A stretch of DNA of 64,000 bases, taken from the NCBI RefSeq assembly GCF_951230155.1, contig NZ_CATNVD010000016.1, positions 57,646 to 121,645 on the forward strand, given 5' to 3'. This DNA is from Parablautia sp. Marseille-Q6255. Lineage in GTDB: Bacteria > Bacillota > Clostridia > Lachnospirales > Lachnospiraceae. A model generated the notes under the pieces. That model was not told the DNA's origin, ran no database searches, and saw only the letters and a program-made list of their open reading frames with translations. A program made the position numbers and the translations under genes. How positions within the stretch are numbered: the first letter of the stretch is position 1; every line of letters begins with the position of its first letter. Of the stretch, positions 59,926-64,000 are shown in pieces.

Positions 59926-60411
59926 CTACACCATAAGCTCAATCTTCCGCCCGGTTCGCTCGTATTTGTAATAACGAACCCCTGCCGCATCCAACATCCG
60001 GCGTGATGCGACCGTAGATGGAAGATCATGATATTTGTCATCATCGTACACAACCGTCTTAATACCGCTTTGGATAATCGCCTTTGCACACTCGTTACAC
60101 GGGAACAGTGAAACATACAGCTTCGCCCCCTCCAGACTTCCACCACGGTAATTTAAGATCGCATTCAGCTCACTGTGTACCACATAAAGATATTTCGTGT
60201 CAAGCTCATCTCCGCTGCGCGCCCACGGAAACTCATCATCCGAGCACCCCATTGGGAACCCATTGTACCCCATCGAAAGTATCTTATTGTCCTGACTGAC
60301 AATACATGCTCCTACCTGAGAATTTGGATCCTTTGAACGCATCCCTGACAGACGCGCTACCCCCATAAAATATTCGTCCCAGGAAATATAATCTTTTCTC
60401 TTCTCATTCAT
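59926..60411 (-). CDS. dCMP deaminase (ComEB-like)
   Basis: The 161-residue zinc enzyme shows SKDPNSQVGACIVSQDNKILSMGYNGFP, the zinc/catalytic HSELNAI (His-x-Glu) and the PCNEC cysteine pair. It deaminates dCMP to dUMP for dTTP supply in the cytoplasm. It stands alone on the minus strand upstream of the ribosomal operon. Confidence 0.92.
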   Translation of the reverse strand: MNEKRKDYISWDEYFMGVARLSGMRSKDPNSQVGACIVSQDNKILSMGYNGFPMGCSDDEFPWARSGDELDTKYLYVVHSELNAILNYRGGSLEGAKLYVSLFPCNECAKAIIQSGIKTVVYDDDKYHDLPSTVASRRMLDAAGVRYYKYERTGRKIELMV

Positions 60412-60507
60412 TCTGCATTTCCCCTAATCAAATTTTTGTATACAAATCTTTACATGCTTCCATACTCTGATGCTACCTTATATAATACTGTTTTGCCAGA
60501 CCCCTCT

Positions 60508-60984
60508 TTAAATCATGCCTGTTCGTTCCAGATATTCCAGAAATGCTTCGCATCCCTCCTCAATATCTGCATACGTTACCCCAAATTTCCCCGTATACCA
60601 CGGATCCGCAATATCCCTTGGATTCTTCGCATAATCAAGCAGTCTGTGCACCTTCCCGTGCGGGTCTTTTCCCAAAATCCGCATCATATTGCGCAGATTC
60701 CACTCCTCCATCCCAAGCAGAAAATCGTACTTCTCATAATCATTTTTCTGAAGCTGCACTGCCCTCTTTCCGCGACAATCAATTCCGTGCTTTGCAAGTT
60801 CCTCCCGCGCAGGCGGATATACCGGATTCCCCTTCCCATTCCAGATCTCCTCCGAACTCGTAGCCGCAGATGCCACCAAAAAGTTTTTGGAAAGACCACG
60901 TTTCTCTATCATATCTTTAAAAATAAATTCTGCCATAGGGCTACGGCAGATATTGCCGTGGCAAACAAATAATACTTTTATCAT
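60508..60984 (-). CDS. low-molecular-weight protein tyrosine phosphatase
   Basis: The 158-residue protein has the P-loop CHGNICRSPM (CX5R, residues about 8-14) right after MIKVLFV and the catalytic Asp in IADPWYTGKFG. The start at 60984 has AGGAGG eight bases upstream; a longer frame lacks this. Substrates are unknown; in Firmicutes such enzymes counter tyrosine or arginine kinases. Confidence 0.92.
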   Translation of the reverse strand: MIKVLFVCHGNICRSPMAEFIFKDMIEKRGLSKNFLVASAATSSEEIWNGKGNPVYPPAREELAKHGIDCRGKRAVQLQKNDYEKYDFLLGMEEWNLRNMMRILGKDPHGKVHRLLDYAKNPRDIADPWYTGKFGVTYADIEEGCEAFLEYLERTGMI

Positions 60985-61127
60985 TATATTTTTCCTCCTG
61001 AAACGCCGTAGATTGCCCAGTTTTTTGGACTTTTTTAAGATTTTCCGGATTACACACTTCTGTGAAGTTTTCCAGAAAATACGCAAAATGTGGCATTTTA
61101 CATGCCTGGTGTACTAGTCGATAGTAG

Positions 61128-62381
61128 TCACTTAATGATATATTTCGTTCCTCTGCCTTTTCCTTCAATTGTAACCACACCTTTTTTTCCCATAGCTTTC
61201 AATAACTGTGTTGTTTTTGACTTGCCAAACGGTACATATGGTGCAATTTCACTTATTGGTTTCAACATCGTTTTGCTTAAGAGCTTATAAATCACTTTTT
61301 CATCTTCAGTTAAATTCGTATTCTTTTCAAATATCGGAAGTACAATTTTTATAGCATTTTCTGACACTTCAAAATCCGGTTTTGTCAAGCCTTCTGCATA
61401 TAGTTGTTTTATTCTTGTAATTCCTGTCCCGAATATCTCTACAAATCCCAATCTGTAAAATACATTTGCAAGGTTTCTATTTCTTAAAACAGAAAGTTTA
61501 CCTGACAAATATTCTTCTGCTGTTATTCCAGATGGCAATCCCCCAGGAGATACAACTTCTATTCTATCATTAAGCATAGAAACTTTGATATGTGAATCAA
61601 CATCCCATCCCCTATGAATCAGAGCATTTGCAATTGCCTCTCTGAAAGCTGCTTCCGGTATCTTCTCCATCTTCTTTCTGTCAGCGCCCTGTATTACTTC
61701 ATATTGGTAATAGTCTCTAAATACAGCAAGTGCTCTTTCATATACATCTAAAACGGATGTATTTTCAAAGGTTACTCTTTTTTGAATAATACTGATACTC
61801 TCGCCGAACTTAACAATATCAATTCCAGGAAAATGATTTTTGTCTGCTAAAAGTCCTGCTGCATTATTAAAACCATTTACATTGTCATACAGATTCAATG
61901 TCTTCAAAGTATCCTGATTGAAAGTTTCAATCTGAATACTTTCTTTCAGCTTACGATGTAAAATTTCAAAAGATAGTTCCTGGTCTTTACAAGGTAATTC
62001 TTCAAATCTAATATTTTTCCCGTCTAATACGAGCCTTGAAAATTCCAGTGTATTTACCTCTAGCGTTACTGTATCATTTCGTTTGTATGCTTTTGATTTG
62101 TATAAATATGGCTTCTGAATACCACTTTTTACAATGAGTTTTATCGTCTGATTATTATTCTGTATTTCAAGTGTATAGTTTGGTTGAGGTGAAATACTGT
62201 CATTGATTTTATTTTCGATATCAAGGCAAGCCTGCTTTACATCTGGCAAACCTTTTACGTTTCCATCATCATCTACACCAAAAAGAATGGTTCCACCATC
62301 ATAATTTGAAAAGGCACTGACTGTTTTTAAAAAAGTATTCGTAATCGTTTCTTTAAACTCTAATATTCTCGTTTCACGCAT
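61128..62381 (-). CDS. AlbA_2-domain ATP-binding transcriptional regulator
   Basis: The 417-residue protein has an N-terminal AlbA_2/Schlafen-like domain (ILEFKETITNTFLKTVSAFSNYDGGTILFGVDDDG), a GHKL-type ATPase segment (EAIANALIHRGWD, VVSPGGLPSGITAEEYL, FGTGITRIKQLY) and a C-terminal winged helix (ISEIAPYVPFGKSKTTQLLKAMGKKGVVTIEGKGRG). Proteins of this layout are often annotated as RecG-like or as regulators; some sit in defence islands. It lies about 140 bases upstream of the phosphatase gene, same strand. Confidence 0.85.
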   Translation of the reverse strand: MRETRILEFKETITNTFLKTVSAFSNYDGGTILFGVDDDGNVKGLPDVKQACLDIENKINDSISPQPNYTLEIQNNNQTIKLIVKSGIQKPYLYKSKAYKRNDTVTLEVNTLEFSRLVLDGKNIRFEELPCKDQELSFEILHRKLKESIQIETFNQDTLKTLNLYDNVNGFNNAAGLLADKNHFPGIDIVKFGESISIIQKRVTFENTSVLDVYERALAVFRDYYQYEVIQGADRKKMEKIPEAAFREAIANALIHRGWDVDSHIKVSMLNDRIEVVSPGGLPSGITAEEYLSGKLSVLRNRNLANVFYRLGFVEIFGTGITRIKQLYAEGLTKPDFEVSENAIKIVLPIFEKNTNLTEDEKVIYKLLSKTMLKPISEIAPYVPFGKSKTTQLLKAMGKKGVVTIEGKGRGTKYIIK

Positions 62382-63119
62382 AATAACCGCATTCTTTCCA
62401 ACTTTATTGATATATTATATGCATAAACGCGCAAAAAATCAATCGTAAATTTTTACAATTGATTTTTTGATTGGATTTTATACTATGATTTTCTTTATTC
62501 GTTCGTTTTAGTTATTGAATAGCTCCCGATAACGGCTAATCCCGTTATATTTCGTTTTAACTTTTAAAAAGTTAAAAGTAGAATGTTTTGAGTTAAAACA
62601 AATATCATTTCTTTTGTAATAATTCATATGTGAATACACGCACAAATTCAGTCGTAAAATTTTACGATTGTTTAAATTCAATTGCAAAATGGGCACACTC
62701 GTCCTTATAACACTCTCAATGTCGTCTATTTGCCAAGTAATATCCATTCCTTATTTTTGTGCAGATGCACACTTTTATAGAATGACGGTGTATTTATCTC
62801 CACCATTTCTGTGAAAATCATGAACATGCTATCAGTTATAACGAAAATAAACTCGGTCTTTCACATTTCTGGAATAGATTTTTACAACTTGTGATAGTTT
62901 TCTGTTCTGAAGACCTTACCTTCCAAAAATTAAAAATTTTTCATTATTGAAAGCAGTATGTTTAGGTTTAATCAAATAAGAAAGAACTTGTAGCCATACA
63001 ATTAGAAATCGTTCGTTGTTTCCTTTAAAGACTCTTCATGGCATCTTTATGGTCTGTAGATTGCTATTATATAATTGGTGAAACGCGCATATCCTGGATG
63101 ATTCCTTTGGTATAGTTTG
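62382..63119. other. A/T-rich intergenic region without recognised gene
   Basis: About 740 bases of A/T-rich DNA. A 79-codon minus-strand frame (62508-62747) lacks a ribosome binding site and resembles nothing. Similar tracts of the type TTTTACRATTG occur at about 62451 and 62658, a possible short dispersed repeat. The region probably represents degraded mobile or restriction-system DNA, given the hsdS fragment that follows. Confidence 0.4.
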
Positions 63120-63287
63120 CATTATGAGAAGTTCGCCGATGGAAGTGTAAAATGCATTGAGGAGGAGATACCTTTTGAGCTGCCAGAGGGATGGGCGTGG
63201 GCGAGGTTAACTTCAATTTCTGAGATAATCACCAAAGGCGGATCTCCCAAATGGCAATACAATATACACTGTTCAGACATTTTATAA
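63120..63287 (+). pseudogene. hsdS: fragment of a type I restriction specificity subunit (HsdS)
   Basis: A plus-strand frame without a start encodes HYEKFADGSVKCIEEEIPFE, then LPEGWAWARLTSISEIITKG and GSPKWQ, the typical opening of an HsdS target-recognition domain (IPFELPEGW, then a G-x-P motif). The frame then runs into unrelated residues and stops at 63285. No hsdR or hsdM is nearby in the window. Confidence 0.72.
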
Positions 63288-63408
63288 GGAAATCTACCAT
63301 ATCTAATTTATTCTCAAGCATAGCTTACCCACATCTTTCATGCAAATACTTTTCAGTTACAAATCTATTGTTATAAGTATAAAAAATTGATATCCGACCG
63401 GTTAAGCC

Positions 63409-63773
63409 ATTTCAATACTACGCTCCCGCGTAGGGAGCGACTGCTATTATCGTATTACTTGTAAAGTTATTCAGACATTTCAATCCACGCTCCCGCGTAG
63501 GGAGCGACGCGTAGATTATATATGGCTGACAACCGGTGAGGGTATTTCAATCCACGCTCCCGCGTAGGGAGCGACCGGTATTCCCATGGCAAGCATTTTT
63601 TCTTTCGTATTTCAATCCACGCTCCCGCGTAGGGAGCGACTCTGGGCAGTAGGCACAGCAGGTTACTACACACAATTTCAATCCACGCTCCTGCGTAGGG
63701 AGCGACATATCCGGCGCGGAAATCAAAAAATCGCAAGAGAAATTTCAATCCACGCTCCCGCGTAGGGAGCGAC
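63409..63773 (-). CRISPR. CRISPR array, six repeats and five spacers, type I-C-like repeat
   Basis: Repeats of 32 bases (plus strand ATTTCAATCCACGC...GGGAGCGAC) lie at 63409-63441 (degenerate, 33 nt), 63477-63508, 63544-63575, 63609-63640, 63675-63706 (one C-to-T change) and 63742-63773. Spacers are 33-35 bases. The inner palindrome GCTCCCGCGTAGGGAGC forms the crRNA hairpin. The complement (GTCGC...GATTGAAAT) is the usual type I-C reading direction, so transcription is on the minus strand with the leader beyond 63773; the degenerate repeat at the low end is the trailer, which agrees. No cas gene is in the window. Confidence 0.95.
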
Positions 63774-64000
63774 AGCACCATTAACTAATTTTTCCTTTAG
63801 AATCAATTAGCTTTTTATTTATTATGCCATTTTTTCTTCATTATTTCAATCTTAAAATCTCCAATCAGTTTCTCAAGTTACTGTCAAGTAATCGTTGGCA
63901 AATTTTTTCATACATGATTTATCATACGCCCGTTCAGGATACAGGCAACGCTGCTAACGCATTCTCGCTCCATTTCGCTCGCAGCGGAAGCTGACCTCAT
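63774..64000 (-). promoter_or_regulatory. probable CRISPR leader, then window end
   Basis: A/T-rich DNA directly at the inferred leader end of the array (63774 to about 63900), as expected of a leader. The last 60 bases are more GC-rich and contain GCTCCATTTCGCTCGCAGC. No gene is visible; cas genes, if present, would lie beyond the window. Confidence 0.5.

Noticed and set aside
60941..61180. 79-codon minus-strand frame between the AlbA-domain gene and the phosphatase
   Set aside because: It overlaps the well-supported phosphatase start and the AlbA-domain gene end and has no start signal; a short repeat or remnant cannot be excluded.
62508..62747. 79-codon minus-strand frame in the A/T-rich gap
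   Set aside because: No ribosome binding site, biased composition and no similarity.
63467..63781. 104-codon frame with repeated VAPYAGAWIEI peptide
   Set aside because: This is the translation of the CRISPR repeats, a familiar false gene.
1..64000. tRNA or rRNA genes
   Set aside because: No clear cloverleaf with TTCRANNC arm and no ribosomal RNA stretches were seen by eye; short tRNA genes could still have been missed.

Overview
The window reads as chromosome of a low-GC, strictly anaerobic gut Firmicute, most likely a Lachnospiraceae species. This rests on family resemblance and is inference: split transketolase, RelQ-type alarmone synthetase, anaerobic sulfite reductase AsrABC, a CptIN-like type III toxin-antitoxin locus, class-C group II intron, type I-C-like CRISPR repeats, and conjugative-element families common in that group. 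Core genes (rpsI-rplM, mutS2, rlmD, glgB) show it is chromosomal. The spaces between them are filled with mobile DNA in various states of decay.

Layout. 0-0.5 kb: remnant of small conjugative-element genes abutting the glgB terminator. 0.5-6.3 kb: glgB, oleate hydratase with a TetR regulator, and a serine lipase. 6.3-13.0 kb: fragment of an integrative/conjugative element on the minus strand (parA-parB-repA, small accessory genes, large serine recombinase) without conjugation machinery. 13.0-16.6 kb: cargo with a type III toxin-antitoxin locus, a 53-residue protein and a STAND/NB-ARC NTPase with helical repeats. 16.7-22.3 kb: a decaying KdpDE-like two-component set, a CIRCE-controlled Hsp20, an HdeD-like membrane protein and a CorA-like transporter. 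22.3-24.0 kb: an IS30-family element. 24.1-29.6 kb: an unrelated plasmid-like/mobilizable module (parM, parR-like, second repA, DnaC-like loader, MobA/MobL relaxase).

29.6-39.1 kb: asrABC plus a Nim-like flavoprotein, a Crp/Fnr regulator, and a divergent operon of two HD proteins, pyridoxamine kinase, TIGR04076 protein and class III aminotransferase. A 1.9-kb group II intron lies between the asr genes and the terminator/palindrome upstream. 39.5-47.7 kb: tnpV, rlmD, yhaM, a 4 x 147-bp tandem array, mutS2 and a two-component system. 47.8-58.6 kb: split transketolase with araD, an ABC exporter whose permease carries a giant coiled coil, and a TetR-controlled operon with a frameshifted alarmone synthetase and a cation/proton antiporter. 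58.7-62.4 kb: rpsI-rplM, dCMP deaminase, LMW phosphatase and an AlbA-domain regulator. 63.1-63.8 kb: an hsdS fragment and a six-repeat CRISPR array.

The observations I rate highest are: (1) both unrelated repA genes carry direct repeats of exactly 23 bp inside their coding sequence, read in all three frames and so likely origin iterons; (2) a complete type III toxin-antitoxin locus; (3) a matching 14-bp palindrome upstream of the Crp/Fnr-flanked promoters, one copy now separated from asrA by the intron; (4) the 147-bp tandem array before mutS2, open on both strands.
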